From Luteimonas gilva (GTDB taxonomy: Bacteria; Pseudomonadota; Gammaproteobacteria; Xanthomonadales; Xanthomonadaceae), in the NCBI RefSeq assembly GCF_005239095.1, contig NZ_SZUA01000001.1, positions 274,848 to 338,847 on the forward strand: a stretch of 64,000 nucleotides of DNA, given 5' to 3'. Shown here piece after piece: positions 1-9,441 of this stretch (position 1 is the stretch's first letter; every line of letters starts with the position of its first letter). A model generated the notes under the pieces. The model did no database searches, was not told where the DNA came from, and saw only the letters and a list, made by a program, of their open reading frames with translations. A program made the translations under genes and the position numbers.

Positions 1-434
1 AGCCCGGCGCGTCGCGCACGCAGGAAGTGATCGTCGCCCAGGAATTGCTGCAGACGATGGGCCTGCGCGCGTTCACGCCGATGGTCACCGCTTGCCCCGG
101 TTGCGGCCGCACCACGTCCGAATTCTTCCAGGAACTGGCGAAGGTAGTGCAGGAGCACGTGCGCGCCAAGATGCCGGAATGGAAGATCAGCCATCCGGGC
201 GCGGAGAACCTGACGCTGGCGGTGATGGGCTGCGTGGTCAACGGACCGGGCGAATCGCGCCATGCCGACATCGGCATTTCCCTTCCCGGCACCGGCGAAG
301 CGCCGGCCGCGCCGGTGTTCATCGACGGCGAGAAGGCGGTCACGTTGCGCGGCGAGCATATCGCCCAGGAATTCGTCGCGTTGATCGACGGCTACGTCGA
401 GCGCCGTTACGGCCGTGGCTCCGCGGCCGTCTGA
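1..434 (+). CDS. ispG: 4-hydroxy-3-methylbut-2-enyl diphosphate synthase IspG, C-terminal part
   Basis: The gene enters from the left edge and is read in the frame starting at base 3; only about 143 C-terminal residues are present. The iron-sulfur ligand motifs of IspG/GcpE are visible: CPGCGRT, then [10 protein letters not shown], which give three cysteines and the glutamate ligand of the 4Fe-4S cluster. By family knowledge it reduces methylerythritol cyclodiphosphate to HMBPP in the MEP isoprenoid pathway in the cytoplasm. The real start lies outside the window. Its end overlaps the beginning of the PAP2 gene by 20 bases if the latter starts at GTG 415. Confidence 0.95.
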   Translation, partial: PGASRTQEVIVAQELLQTMGLRAFTPMVTACPGCGRTTSEFFQELAKVVQEHVRAKMPEWKISHPGAENLTLAVMGCVVNGPGESRHADIGISLPGTGEAPAAPVFIDGEKAVTLRGEHIAQEFVALIDGYVERRYGRGSAAV

Positions 435-1122
435 TGCCCGCGATGTGCTGAAGCAGGAAGCGCGCTTCGGCGCAGCCTTCCTGCGCGTTCACGGCTGGCG
501 GCTGTTGCTGCTGTTCGCTTGCCTGCTGTTGCCGTTGTGGGCCTTCATCGAACTCGCCGACGAAGTGCACGAAGCCGAAGCCTTCGGTTTCGACGAACCG
601 ATCCTGATGTTCGCGCACGGCATGGCGCGGGCCGGGTTCGATCGCGTGTTCCTGTTTTTTTCGGCGATCGGCTATCAATACGGCGTAGTGCCGTTCGATA
701 TTCTGTTCGTGATCGGTTTGGCGTTCGCGGGCCGTTACCGCGAAGGCCTGTTCGCCGGGGTCGCGCTCGGCGGTTCGGCGCTGTTGAACCTGGCGACCAA
801 GCAGTTCTTCGCCCGCGAGCGGCCGACGCTGTGGGAATCGATCGCGCCTGAGCACAGTTTCAGCTTTCCCAGCGGCCACGCGATGGGTTCGGCGACGTTG
901 GCTTGCGTGCTGATCCTGCTGGCCTGGCGCACGCGCTGGCGTTGGCCGGTGGCGGCCGCGATGCTGGTTTTCGTGGCGATGGTCGGCCTGTCGCGCGTCT
1001 ATCTCGGCGTGCATTACCCCTCCGACATCCTGGCCGGATGGGCTGCGGCGACCGCGTGGGCGGTCGGCTGCTATGCGGTCGTGTTCAACGGCCATCTGCG
1101 GCCGTGGAAGCGGCCTGCGTAG
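415..1122 (+). CDS. PAP2-family membrane phosphatase
   Basis: A protein of 235 residues with about five to six hydrophobic segments. The three phosphatase signature blocks are in order: KQFFARERP, then FPSGH, then [12 protein letters not shown], which supply the Lys/Arg, Ser-His and Arg-His-Asp active-site residues of type 2 phosphatidic acid phosphatases. It likely dephosphorylates a lipid phosphate or undecaprenyl diphosphate at the inner membrane; the substrate cannot be told from sequence. The start is uncertain: GTG 415 overlaps ispG by 20 bases and GTG 445 is an alternative. The stop codon TAG (1120-1122) lies inside the repeat element that follows. Confidence 0.85.
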   Translation: MAPRPSDARDVLKQEARFGAAFLRVHGWRLLLLFACLLLPLWAFIELADEVHEAEAFGFDEPILMFAHGMARAGFDRVFLFFSAIGYQYGVVPFDILFVIGLAFAGRYREGLFAGVALGGSALLNLATKQFFARERPTLWESIAPEHSFSFPSGHAMGSATLACVLILLAWRTRWRWPVAAAMLVFVAMVGLSRVYLGVHYPSDILAGWAAATAWAVGCYAVVFNGHLRPWKRPA

Positions 1123-1209
1123 GGCGGAACCCGCGTAGCGGATTCCGCCGTCATTTTCGGGCGATGGCAGATGGGTTGGCGGAATCGCCTTCGCCGGTTC
1201 CGCCCTACG
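1119..1209. repeat. Intergenic inverted repeat, GTAGGGCGGAA type
   Basis: The element begins GTAGGGCGGAACCCGCGTAG and ends with the matching TTCCGCCCTAC, giving a long imperfect hairpin between two convergent genes. It supplies the stop codon of the PAP2 gene on its left and touches the 3' end of the secreted-protein gene on its right. It may act as a bidirectional terminator or mRNA stabiliser; that is inference. Confidence 0.75.
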
Positions 1210-1762
1210 GCAGATATTCCTTCGGCAGCGGCATGTTCGGAGTTTCGGCCTCCCAGAACACCGACAGGATCCACCAGCGCTTGCCGTCGTTCATCAGCTG
1301 GATGCTGTTGATGCCGCGCAGGTGCACTTTGTCGTCCTTTTCCATCACGCCTTCGTAGGTGCTGAAGACGTGGGCGATGTGCCCGAATTTTTCGACGCGT
1401 TTCGCCAGTTCGCGTTCGGTGAAGCCTTTTTCGAGCATCAGCGGGCCGGACGTGGCGATGAAGTCGTTGACGTCCAACAAGCGCATGGCGACTTCGCCGT
1501 TCGACCGCGCGCCGGTCGGGATCAGTTTCGCGCCGGGAACGAATAACGAGCGCATCCGGTTCCAATCGCGCGCCTTGCCGGCGGGGCCGGAGATCACGTC
1601 GTACAGCGCGGCGACGATCGCGTCGATGCTGTCCACATCCTTGGCCGCGGCGGCCGGAACGGTGTACAGGACCGGCGACTTGTCCGTCGGCGGAGGCGTT
1701 TGTTCCGCCAGGGCAGGTGCGGCGAAAGCAAGCAAAACCAATAGCAGCGGATATGGACGCAT
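1205..1762 (-). CDS. Exported protein of the SnoaL/NTF2-like type (function unknown)
   Basis: A 185-residue protein if read from the ATG at 1762, whose product begins MRPYPLLLVLLAFAAPALA, a clean Sec signal peptide. A longer in-frame start at 1813 would put 17 residues before the signal peptide and is less likely. The mature part contains blocks such as DWNRMRSLFVPGA, SFWEAE-like strands and a C-terminal GKRWWILSVFWE, which resemble the cone-shaped SnoaL/NTF2 fold of small periplasmic proteins. No catalytic residues can be assigned. Function unknown. Confidence 0.7.
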   Translation of the reverse strand: MRPYPLLLVLLAFAAPALAEQTPPPTDKSPVLYTVPAAAAKDVDSIDAIVAALYDVISGPAGKARDWNRMRSLFVPGAKLIPTGARSNGEVAMRLLDVNDFIATSGPLMLEKGFTERELAKRVEKFGHIAHVFSTYEGVMEKDDKVHLRGINSIQLMNDGKRWWILSVFWEAETPNMPLPKEYLP

Positions 1763-1847
1763 GACGGTTCCCCGGAACGATCGGCCGATCGATGCGTAAT
1801 GGGTAGCATCCATTGCGGCTTAGCGCAAAGTGCCGGAAGCGCGATGT

Positions 1848-1868
1848 CCTTCTCCCGATGGGAGAAGG
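1848..1868. repeat. Short palindrome, CCTTCTCCC-GGGAGAAGG type
   Basis: A 9-bp stem (CCTTCTCCC/GGGAGAAGG) with a GAT loop, just past the end of the DMT transporter gene. A near-identical copy lies at 26798-26818, also just past the 3' end of a gene. Could be a transcription end signal, although no long T run follows. Confidence 0.6.
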
Positions 1869-1896
1869 AGAAGCAAAAGCAAAGGCACCTTTTCCG

Positions 1897-2811
1897 CTAT
1901 TCGCCCGGCTTGGCCGCTTCCACCGGCGCCGTCGTCGCCGCTCGGCGCGCCAACTGCGCTTCGCGATGGGCGATGTAGGCGTTGGCGGCGAAGATGATGC
2001 CGGCGCCGATCAGCGTCCAATGCGAGATTTCTTCGCCGAACAACAGCCAGCCGGCGGTGGCGACGATGGGCAGTTGCATGAAGCTGATCGGCGTCAGCGC
2101 CGACACGTCGCCCAGCTTCAGCGCCCGCGTCCACAGCAATTGGCCGCCGGTGCCCAGGATGCCGGCGCCGACGGCCCACAGCCAAGCCATGCCCTGCGGC
2201 CATTGCCAGACGAACAAGGCCGGCACCAGCGAAATCGGCACCCAGAACAGATAGGTGTACAGCACGATGGTGTCGGCGGAATCGACCCGCGACAGTTGCT
2301 TGATCTGGATCGCGACGATGCCGCTCAGCACCGCCGCCGACAGCGCCACCAGGCTGCCCAGGGTGAAGCTGGCGCTGCCGGGCCGGACGATCACCAGCAC
2401 GCCGATGAAGCCGACGATCACCGCGGTCCAGCGCCGCAGCCGCACTTGTTCGTGCAAGAAGATCGCCGCGGCGATGGTCACGAACAGCGGCGTGGAATAC
2501 GACAACGAGATCGCCTGCGCCAGCGGCAGATGGCCGATCGCCCAGAAGCCGCACAGCATCGACACCACGCCGATCGCGCTGCGCAGCAGATAACGCGGCA
2601 GTTGCTTCGTGCGCAAGACGGCCATCCCGCTGCGATGAAGCAGCGGCAGCAAGGCCAGCAGGCCGAAGAAATTGCGGAAGAAGGCGATTTCGTAGGTATG
2701 CAGCGTTTTCGAGGCCAGGCGGATGGTCAGCGCCATCAGCGCGAAGAACACGGTGCTGCCGAGCATCAGCAGCGCGGCGCGGGTGTGGGCGGTGCGGGGA
2801 ACGGTAGGCAT
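1897..2811 (-). CDS. DMT-superfamily (EamA) transporter
   Basis: A 304-residue protein with about ten hydrophobic helices arranged as two EamA repeats (roughly residues 12-145 and 155-285). The start ATG at 2811 is followed by a charged N terminus and the first helix ALLMLGSTVFFALMALTI. Family members export amino acids, nucleobases or other small metabolites across the inner membrane; nothing here identifies the substrate. Overlapping frames on both strands are high-GC artefacts. Confidence 0.85.
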   Translation of the reverse strand: MPTVPRTAHTRAALLMLGSTVFFALMALTIRLASKTLHTYEIAFFRNFFGLLALLPLLHRSGMAVLRTKQLPRYLLRSAIGVVSMLCGFWAIGHLPLAQAISLSYSTPLFVTIAAAIFLHEQVRLRRWTAVIVGFIGVLVIVRPGSASFTLGSLVALSAAVLSGIVAIQIKQLSRVDSADTIVLYTYLFWVPISLVPALFVWQWPQGMAWLWAVGAGILGTGGQLLWTRALKLGDVSALTPISFMQLPIVATAGWLLFGEEISHWTLIGAGIIFAANAYIAHREAQLARRAATTAPVEAAKPGE

Positions 2812-2873
2812 TGCGCTTGTTTCTATCTGGGATCGCAGCCGCCGCGAAAGCGGGGCCTAGCGACATTGTTTGC

Positions 2874-2975
2874 CGTCGTCCCGGCGAAAGCCGGGATCCA
2901 GGGCTTCCGACGGTACAGCCCCGTTTGCGGCGTCATCGCTTCGACACTGGATCCCGGCTTTCGCCGGGATGACGG
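2874..2975. repeat. Paired intergenic palindromes, TCCCGGCGAAAGCCGGGA type
   Basis: Two copies in opposite orientation: CCCGGCGAAAGCCGGGATCC at about 2880 and its complement ACTGGATCCCGGCTTTCGCC from 2946, together forming a large cruciform between the DMT transporter and murB. The same family recurs at 12243-12324 and, degenerate, at 31159, 40131 and 51442. This is the repetitive extragenic palindrome architecture known from proteobacteria; no associated tyrosine transposase lies in this window. Confidence 0.85.
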
Positions 2976-3001
2976 CATCGGAAGCAAAAGCCAGCCGTTC
3001 C

Positions 3002-4036
3002 CTACCATTTCGCGCCGACGATCCTCGGTTCCGGTTCCAGATCCACACCGAACTTCTTCCGCACCGAATCGGCGATCCGCCGCGCCAAGTCCAGCAACTG
3101 CATTCCGGTGGCGGCGCCGTGGTTCACCAGCACCAAAGCATGCTTCTCCGACACGCCGGCATCGCCGTCGCGATGGCCTTTCCAGCCGCAGGCGTCGATC
3201 AGCCAAGCCGCCGAGAGTTTTCGCGTGGTTTCGGCGTCGCCGCGGAAGATCGGCAGCGCGGCGTTTTCGTCTTGCAACGCTGCGGCTTGATCGGACGGAA
3301 CGATCGGATTCTTGAAGAAGCTGCCGGCATTGCCGATGACGGCGGGGTCCGGCAATTTGCGTCGGCGCAACCGGATCACGGCGTCGGCCACTTGCGCGGG
3401 CGTGGGCGTGCCGTCGACGCCCATCGCAGCGAGTTCGTCGCGGATGCCGGCGTATTCGACCTGCACCGCCGGATCGCGCGAAAGCGCGAATTCGACGGCG
3501 GTGACCACGAATCGGTCCGGTTCGCGCTTGAACAGGCTGTCGCGGTACGCGAATTCGCATTCGGCCGGCGCGAAACGCAGGCTGCGGCCGGTCGCCGGTT
3601 CGAAGGCTTCCACCGCATGGATCCGATCGCGCACTTCCACGCCATAGGCGCCGATGTTCTGGATCGGCGCCGCGCCGACCGTGCCCGGGATCAACGCCAG
3701 GTTTTCGAGCCCATTCAAGCCGCGCGCGAGCATGCTCATGACCAGCGCATGCCATTCCAGGCCGGCATCGCTGCGCACGACGACCGCATCGCCGTCGTCG
3801 GAAACGATCTTGCTGCGGACGCCGGTGAGCGCAACCAGCGCGCCATCAGGATCGCCTGCGAACAATAGGTTGCTGCCGCCGCCCAAGACCATCGGCCGCG
3901 CGGATTCGCCGGCCAAGGCTTCCGGCAATGCGGCGGCGTCGGCGACTTCGATCAGCCGCTTCGCATGGGCTTGGATCCGGAAGGTGTTGCGTTCGCGCAG
4001 CGAGGCGTCGTGCAGTATCCGACAGGGCGCGCTCAT
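3002..4036 (-). CDS. murB: UDP-N-acetylenolpyruvoylglucosamine reductase
   Basis: A 344-residue FAD enzyme completing UDP-MurNAc synthesis in the cytoplasm. The FAD-binding block LGGGSNLLF, the [17 protein letters not shown] block and the catalytic serine region [10 protein letters not shown] are all present, which identify type I MurB. The start ATG at 4036 overlaps the pyrD stop as ATGA (4033-4036), indicating translational coupling; a longer in-frame version reading back to 4096 would run inside pyrD and is rejected. Confidence 0.95.
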   Translation of the reverse strand: MSAPCRILHDASLRERNTFRIQAHAKRLIEVADAAALPEALAGESARPMVLGGGSNLLFAGDPDGALVALTGVRSKIVSDDGDAVVVRSDAGLEWHALVMSMLARGLNGLENLALIPGTVGAAPIQNIGAYGVEVRDRIHAVEAFEPATGRSLRFAPAECEFAYRDSLFKREPDRFVVTAVEFALSRDPAVQVEYAGIRDELAAMGVDGTPTPAQVADAVIRLRRRKLPDPAVIGNAGSFFKNPIVPSDQAAALQDENAALPIFRGDAETTRKLSAAWLIDACGWKGHRDGDAGVSEKHALVLVNHGAATGMQLLDLARRIADSVRKKFGVDLEPEPRIVGAKW

Positions 4037-5088
4037 AGCCGCTCGACGCCGCCGGTGCTCGGCGCTTCCTTGCGGCGGCGGATCGCATCGACGCATTCGC
4101 CGATCAGCGCCGGCCCGCGATAGACCAGGCCGGTATAGATCTGCACCAGGCTCGCGCCGGCGGCCGTTTTGGTGACGGCGTCGGCCGCGGAGAGGATGCC
4201 GCCCACGCCGATCAGCGGGATCGATTCGGGCAGGCGCGTGCGCATGCGGCGCAGCGCCGAGGTCGATTTGCCCATCAGCGGCGCGCCGGACAGGCCACCG
4301 GTTTCGTGTGCGTGGCGATGGCCCTGCACCGGGAAGCGCGACACCGTGGTGTTGGTGGCGATGACGCCGTCCACCTGCAGATCGGCCAGCGTGCGGCTGG
4401 CCGCGTCGATGTCCTCGTCGGACAGGTCAGGCGAAACCTTCACCAGCAAAGGCACGCGCTTGCCGTGCACGCCGGCCAGGCTTTCCTGCGCTTCGCGCAG
4501 AGTGCCGATCAAGCGCCGCAGCGATTGCTCTTCCTGCAATTCGCGCAAGCCGGCGGTGTTGGGCGAGGAGATGTTGACGGTGATGTAGTCGGCCAGCGGA
4601 TACACGCGTTCCAGGCAGACCAGGTAATCGCGTTCGGCCGAATCGTTCGGCGTGTCCTTGTTCTTGCCGATGTTGATGCCGAGCACGCCGCCCTTGCGCC
4701 GCGATTTCTCGACGTTGCGCACCAGCGCGTCGACGCCGTCGTTGTTGAAGCCGAGCCGGTTGATGATGGCCTGGTGCTCGGGCAGGCGGAACATGCGCGG
4801 CCGCGGATTGCCGGACTGCGGCCGCGGCGTGACCGTGCCGACTTCGACGAAGCCGAAGCCCAAGGCGAGCAGCGCGTCGATGTGAGCGCCGTTCTTGTCC
4901 AAGCCCGCCGCCAGCCCGACCGGGTTGGGGAAGGTGAGTCCGAAAGCCTTGGTGGGGAAAGGCTTGGGTTTGCGGCCCAGCAGCGGATTCAAGCCGGTGC
5001 GGTAGGCCGCTTCGATCGCCCGCAGGCCGATCTCGTGCGCTTGCTCGGGATCGAGGCCGAAGAGGAAAGGTCGGGCGAGGGAATACAT
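4033..5088 (-). CDS. pyrD: Dihydroorotate dehydrogenase (quinone), class 2
   Basis: A 351-residue flavoprotein of the inner-membrane face that oxidises dihydroorotate with quinone in pyrimidine synthesis. The amphipathic N terminus ([20 protein letters not shown]), [13 protein letters not shown], the catalytic-serine region INISSPNT and the FMN-phosphate loop [13 protein letters not shown] are recognisable. It is co-directional with murB (4-base overlap) and starts one base from the end of the small DUF4190 gene, so the three are probably one transcript. Confidence 0.95.
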   Translation of the reverse strand: MYSLARPFLFGLDPEQAHEIGLRAIEAAYRTGLNPLLGRKPKPFPTKAFGLTFPNPVGLAAGLDKNGAHIDALLALGFGFVEVGTVTPRPQSGNPRPRMFRLPEHQAIINRLGFNNDGVDALVRNVEKSRRKGGVLGINIGKNKDTPNDSAERDYLVCLERVYPLADYITVNISSPNTAGLRELQEEQSLRRLIGTLREAQESLAGVHGKRVPLLVKVSPDLSDEDIDAASRTLADLQVDGVIATNTTVSRFPVQGHRHAHETGGLSGAPLMGKSTSALRRMRTRLPESIPLIGVGGILSAADAVTKTAAGASLVQIYTGLVYRGPALIGECVDAIRRRKEAPSTGGVERL

Positions 5089-5089
5089 C

Positions 5090-5371
5090 TCAGTGCTGCG
5101 AGCCCAGCCAGGCCAGGCCGCCGAAGAACAGCACGAAGGCCGCCACCGCCAGCACCGCCAGCGCGATGCCGATATAGCCCAGCACCAGGCCGATCACCGC
5201 CAGGCCGTCGCCTTGGTACAGCTCGGGCTGGCGCCGGATTTCGGCTCGGCCCAGGTGGCCGGTGATGACCGCGACGATGCAGCCCAGCAGCGGCATCAAG
5301 GTCCAGCCCAGCACGCCAGAAACCACGCTGACGATGGCGAAGGCACTGGTTTGACGGATCGTGGCGTTCAT
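5090..5371 (-). CDS. DUF4190-type small membrane protein
   Basis: A 93-residue protein with two hydrophobic hairpin regions. Its central block [29 protein letters not shown] matches the DUF4190 pattern, a GH.....I pair followed by G..LA..GLI.GY. No enzymatic motif. It ends one base before the pyrD start, so it probably heads the pyrD-murB transcript. Its role is unknown; members are often annotated only as membrane proteins. Confidence 0.75.
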   Translation of the reverse strand: MNATIRQTSAFAIVSVVSGVLGWTLMPLLGCIVAVITGHLGRAEIRRQPELYQGDGLAVIGLVLGYIGIALAVLAVAAFVLFFGGLAWLGSQH

Positions 5372-5416
5372 GGATTTCCCCCTGCAGTCGGCGGGCGGGC
5401 GCCCGCCGTCAGTATG

Positions 5417-6952
5417 TCAAAGATCGAACTTGATGCCCTGCGCCAGCGGCAATGCGTCGGAATAATTGATGGTGTTGGTTTGCCGGCGCATATAGGCCCG
5501 CCACGCGTCGGAGCCGGATTCGCGGCCGCCGCCGGTTTCCTTCTCGCCGCCGAACGCGCCGCCGATCTCCGCGCCGCTGGTGCCGATGTTGACGTTGGCG
5601 ATGCCGCAGTCCGAACCGGACGCGGACAAGAAGGCTTCCGCCGCTTTCAGGTTGGTGGTGAAGATCGACGAGGACAGGCCCTGCGGCACGGCGTTCTGCA
5701 GTTCCAGCGCTTCGTCCAGCTTGGAATACTTCATCACGTACAGGATCGGCGCGAAGGTCTCGGTCTGCACGACTTCGGCTTCGTTCTTCAATCCGGTGAC
5801 GATGGTCGGCAGCACGAAATTGCCCTTGCGGTCGGTCAGCGCCTTGCCGCCGCTTTCGATGTTGCCGCCGGAAGCCTTCGCCTTTTCGATCGCGGCCAGA
5901 TAGCCCTTCACCGCGTCCTGGCTGTTGAGCGGGCCCATCAGATTGGCCGGATCGGTCGGATCGCCGATCTTCTTTTCGACCTGCGCGTAGGCCGTCTTCA
6001 GCTTGGCCAGCACGTCGTCGTAGATGGTTTCCTGCACGAACAGGCGGCGCGTGGTGGTGCAGCGCTGGCCGGCGGTGCCGACCGCGCCGAACACGATCGC
6101 CGGGATGGCCAGCTTCAGGTCCGCGGTCTCGTCGACGATGATCGCGTTGTTGCCGCCCAGTTCCAGCAGGCTGCGGCCCATGCGCTGGGCGACGCGCTCG
6201 CCGACGTTGCGGCCGATCTTGGTCGAGCCGGTGAAGCTGATCAGCGGGATGCGCTTGTCGTCGACGAAATTGGTCGCCAGCTCGGTGCCGGCGTCGTTGA
6301 ACAGGAAGAACAGGTCGGGGAAGCCGCCTTTCTTCAGCGCCGCGTTGCAGATCTTCATCGAGGCGATCGCCGACAGCGGCGTCTTCGGCGAGGGCTTCCA
6401 AATGGAGATGTCGCCGCACACCGCCGCGACGAAACTGTTCCAGGCCCACACCGCGACCGGAAAGTTGAACGCCGAGATGATTCCGACCAAGCCGATCGGA
6501 TGCCACTGCTCGTACATGCGGTGGCCGGGGCGCTCGCTGTGCATGGTCAGGCCGTACAGCTGGCGCGAAAGGCCCACGGCGAATTCGCCGATGTCGATCA
6601 TCTCCTGCACTTCGCCGTCGCCCTCGGGCTTGCTCTTGCCCATTTCCAGCGCGACCAGCGAGCCGAGCTTGTCCTTGTTGGCGCGCAAGGCTTCGGCGCA
6701 TAGACGGATCGCCTCGCCGCGGCGCGGCGCCGGCGTGCTGCGCCAGACTTTGAAAGCGGCCTGGGCGCGTTCGACGATCAACTCGTAATCCGCCTGCGAC
6801 GAAGCCTGCACCTTCGCCAGGACGCTGCCGTCGGTCGGGTTGACCGGCTCCAGCACGCCCGCGTCCGCGGTCTTGGCCCATTCCCCGCTGCCAAGGTAGG
6901 TGCCGGATTCGTTGTCGGACAAGCCGAGGGCGGTGAGGACGGGGTGAGTCAT
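5417..6952 (-). CDS. Antiquitin-type (ALDH7) aldehyde dehydrogenase
   Basis: A 511-residue NAD(P)-dependent aldehyde dehydrogenase. The active-site cysteine is in [13 protein letters not shown] and the general-base glutamate in [22 protein letters not shown] is the cofactor-binding loop typical of the ALDH7 (alpha-aminoadipic semialdehyde/piperideine-6-carboxylate dehydrogenase) group. By family knowledge it would oxidise alpha-aminoadipate semialdehyde in lysine catabolism, but no lysine-degradation partner lies nearby. Monocistronic, with a 25-bp inverted repeat just upstream (6974-7041). The substrate assignment is inferred. Confidence 0.85.
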   Translation of the reverse strand: MTHPVLTALGLSDNESGTYLGSGEWAKTADAGVLEPVNPTDGSVLAKVQASSQADYELIVERAQAAFKVWRSTPAPRRGEAIRLCAEALRANKDKLGSLVALEMGKSKPEGDGEVQEMIDIGEFAVGLSRQLYGLTMHSERPGHRMYEQWHPIGLVGIISAFNFPVAVWAWNSFVAAVCGDISIWKPSPKTPLSAIASMKICNAALKKGGFPDLFFLFNDAGTELATNFVDDKRIPLISFTGSTKIGRNVGERVAQRMGRSLLELGGNNAIIVDETADLKLAIPAIVFGAVGTAGQRCTTTRRLFVQETIYDDVLAKLKTAYAQVEKKIGDPTDPANLMGPLNSQDAVKGYLAAIEKAKASGGNIESGGKALTDRKGNFVLPTIVTGLKNEAEVVQTETFAPILYVMKYSKLDEALELQNAVPQGLSSSIFTTNLKAAEAFLSASGSDCGIANVNIGTSGAEIGGAFGGEKETGGGRESGSDAWRAYMRRQTNTINYSDALPLAQGIKFDL

Positions 6953-6973
6953 GGGAGCTCCGAACGAGAAACT

Positions 6974-7041
6974 AGTGAAGAGGAACTAGGAACGAGTGAG
7001 GCCCGGCGAGCGCGAGCACTCGTTTCTGGTTCCTCTTCACT
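6974..7041. repeat. 25-bp inverted repeat between aldehyde dehydrogenase and tRNA-Arg
   Basis: The left arm 6974-6998 starts AGTGAAGAGGAACTAGGAAC and the right arm 7017-7041 is its complement with two mismatches, around an 18-base loop. It is unrelated in sequence to the other palindromes of the window. It lies in the 5' region of the aldehyde dehydrogenase gene and downstream of the tRNA gene, so it could be a terminator-like structure for the tRNA transcript. Confidence 0.75.
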
Positions 7042-7058
7042 GCGTTCCTGGCTTTAAG

Positions 7059-7132
7059 CGGCCCCGATACGATTCGAACGTACGACCTTCCCCTTAGGAG
7101 GGGGACGCTCTATCCAGCTGAGCTACGGGGCC
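7059..7132 (-). tRNA. tRNA-Arg (anticodon CCT)
   Basis: The complement folds as a full cloverleaf of 74 bases: acceptor GGCCCCG/CGGGGCC, D arm GCTC/GAGC, anticodon stem TCCCC/GGGGA with loop CTCCTAA (anticodon CCT, reading AGG), and a T arm GTACG/CGTAT with TTCGAAT. The discriminator base is G and the CCA end is not encoded. Confidence 0.95.
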
Positions 7133-7185
7133 TTAAGCCTCGAATTATTCCAGATACCCCCTCCCGACGCAGCTATGCTTGTTCC

Positions 7186-9309
7186 ATGAGACCGATTTTC
7201 CCTTTTGTTTTCGCGAGCTTGGCTGCGCCGGGCGCGCTCGCTCAGGACCCCGGGCAGGCGCCGGCGAGGGCCTTGGATGCGGTCGTGGTCACCGCCACGC
7301 GCAGCGAACAGGATCCCCTGCAGGTGCCGGCGGCGATCGATCGGATCGATGCCGACGCGATCGGCCGCGCGCAGCCGCGGGCCGATTTGTCCGAATCGCT
7401 GCCGCGGGTGCCCGGCGTGCTGGCGCGCGATCGCCAGAACCGGGCGCAGGACCTGCAGATCTCGGTGCGCGGCTTCGGCACCCGCGCCAGCTTCGGCGTG
7501 CGAGGGGTGCGGCTGTACAGCGACGGCATCCCGGCGACGATGCCCGACGGGCAAGGGCAGGTGTCGCATTTCGCGCTGGAAGCCGCGGACCGGATCGAGG
7601 TGCTGCGCGGGCCGTTCTCCGCGCTGTACGGCAATTCGTCGGGCGGCGTGATCCAGATCTTCAGCGCGCCGCCGCCGGACCGGAGCGAAATCGCCGGCGC
7701 GTTCGCTGCGGGCGCCGACGGCTTCCGGCGCGGCAGTTTGTCCTGGCGCGGCCCTTGGCCTTCGGGCCCGGGCGGTTATCGCATCGATGCCGGTACCTTG
7801 GCCGACGACGGTTATCGCGACCACAGTCGCGCGCGCCGCGATTCGGCGCAACTGGCGTTGCAGGGCGCGTTCGGCGCCGACGGCGAATTCCGCGCCGTAG
7901 CCAATGCGCTCGATCTGGAAGCCGACGATCCGCAAGGCCTGACGCGCGCGGAGTTGACGGGCGACCGCCGCGCCGCCAGCGCCGGCGCATTCCAGTTCGA
8001 CACGCGCAAGACCGTGCGCCAGCGGCAGTTGGGTTTGAAACTTGCGCACGGCATCGGTGTGGGCAGGCTCGAGGCCGTCGTCCACGGCGGCGGCCGCGAG
8101 ACCGTGCAATATTTGTCCATCCCGGTCGCCGCGCAGGCCAATCCGCTCAGCAGCGGCGGCGTGGTCGATCTGGATCGCGGCTACGGCGGCGCGGATTTGC
8201 GCTGGCAGTGGCGCGGCGAATGGGCTTCGCGGCCGGCCGGCATCGCCGTCGGCGCCGAATACCAGCGTTCCAGCGAACGCCGCCGCGGTTACGAAAACTT
8301 CGCCGGGGCGCGGCTGGGCGTGCGCGGCGCCTTGCGTCGCGACGAACGCGACCGCCTCGCCGGCAGCGATCGATATCTGCAAGCCGATTGGGAATTCGCC
8401 CCGCGCTGGCGGATCGACGCGGGCCTGCGCCGCAGCCGCATCGCTTTCCGTTCGCGCGATGCGTTCGTTACCGCAGCCAATCCCGACGACAGCGGCCGTT
8501 TGGAGTACGCCGAGACGACGCCCGTCGCGGGGCTGCTGTTCCGCGCTGCGGATAGCGTCAGCCTGTACGCGAACGCCGGCAAGGGTTTCGAAACGCCGAC
8601 CTTCAACGAATTGTCTTACCGTAGCGACGGCCGCAGCGGTTTGAATACCGCATTGCGCGCCGCTAGCAGCGACAACGTCGAAGCAGGGCTGCGCATGCGC
8701 CGCGGCGAAGAGCGCATGGGATTCGCGTTGTTCCGCAGCGCCACCGACGACGAGATCGTGGTCGCGGCCAACCAGGGCGGGCGCAGCACCTTCGCCAATG
8801 CCGCTTCTTCGCTGCGGCGCGGCGCCGAATGGTCGTGGTCGGGCGCCTGGTCGACGCATTGGCGTTATGCGCTGGCCTACACCTATCTCGATGCGCGCTA
8901 CCGCGAGGCCTTCGTCGTTTGCGGCGCGGCGCCTTGCGCGCGGCCGAATCAGACCGTCGCCGCCGGCAACCGCATTCCGGGCCTGCCGCGAACGCAGTTG
9001 TGGGCCGAGTTGCGCTGGCTTCCCGACGAGCGCATCGATTTCGCCCTCGAAGCGCAAGGCGTCGGCCGCGTGTTCGCGGACGATGCGAATACCGCCGCGG
9101 CGCCCGGTTATGCGATTTTCGATGCCAGCGCGCAGCGACGTTGGCGGATCGGCGGTATCGAGGCGATCGGTTTCGTCCGCATCCAAAACCTGTTCGATCG
9201 CCGCTATGTGGGCTCGGTAATCGTCAACGAGAGCAACGGGCGCTATTTCGAACCCGCGCCGGGGCGGGGCTGGCTGGTCGGCGTCGATTTGAAGCCCGCG
9301 CGGCCGTAA
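7186..9309 (+). CDS. TonB-dependent outer-membrane receptor
   Basis: A 707-residue protein with a signal peptide (MRPIFPFVFASLAAPGALAQ), a TonB-box-like segment (ALDAVVVTATRSEQ), a plug domain with the block ADRIEVLRGPFSALYGNSSGGVIQIF, and a beta-barrel. The C terminus carries a TonB-receptor-like stretch (NLFDRRYVGSVIVNESNGRYFEPAPGRGWLVG). It resembles siderophore or copper receptors, but no ligand can be inferred. It is monocistronic, sits between tRNA-Arg and the two-component genes, and no Fur-like site was recognised upstream. Confidence 0.9.
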   Translation: MRPIFPFVFASLAAPGALAQDPGQAPARALDAVVVTATRSEQDPLQVPAAIDRIDADAIGRAQPRADLSESLPRVPGVLARDRQNRAQDLQISVRGFGTRASFGVRGVRLYSDGIPATMPDGQGQVSHFALEAADRIEVLRGPFSALYGNSSGGVIQIFSAPPPDRSEIAGAFAAGADGFRRGSLSWRGPWPSGPGGYRIDAGTLADDGYRDHSRARRDSAQLALQGAFGADGEFRAVANALDLEADDPQGLTRAELTGDRRAASAGAFQFDTRKTVRQRQLGLKLAHGIGVGRLEAVVHGGGRETVQYLSIPVAAQANPLSSGGVVDLDRGYGGADLRWQWRGEWASRPAGIAVGAEYQRSSERRRGYENFAGARLGVRGALRRDERDRLAGSDRYLQADWEFAPRWRIDAGLRRSRIAFRSRDAFVTAANPDDSGRLEYAETTPVAGLLFRAADSVSLYANAGKGFETPTFNELSYRSDGRSGLNTALRAASSDNVEAGLRMRRGEERMGFALFRSATDDEIVVAANQGGRSTFANAASSLRRGAEWSWSGAWSTHWRYALAYTYLDARYREAFVVCGAAPCARPNQTVAAGNRIPGLPRTQLWAELRWLPDERIDFALEAQGVGRVFADDANTAAAPGYAIFDASAQRRWRIGGIEAIGFVRIQNLFDRRYVGSVIVNESNGRYFEPAPGRGWLVGVDLKPARP

Positions 9310-9441
9310 CCGGCTCCCACAAACAGCCTTCGGCGAGCCGGTCGCGGCCCTTTGCGATTCCGCGCGGCACTGACTAAAGTCGGTGTCCGTCGCCCACCCG
9401 GGCCAAGCGCGAAGCCCGGCGCCGGTTGCGTACGATGCCGC

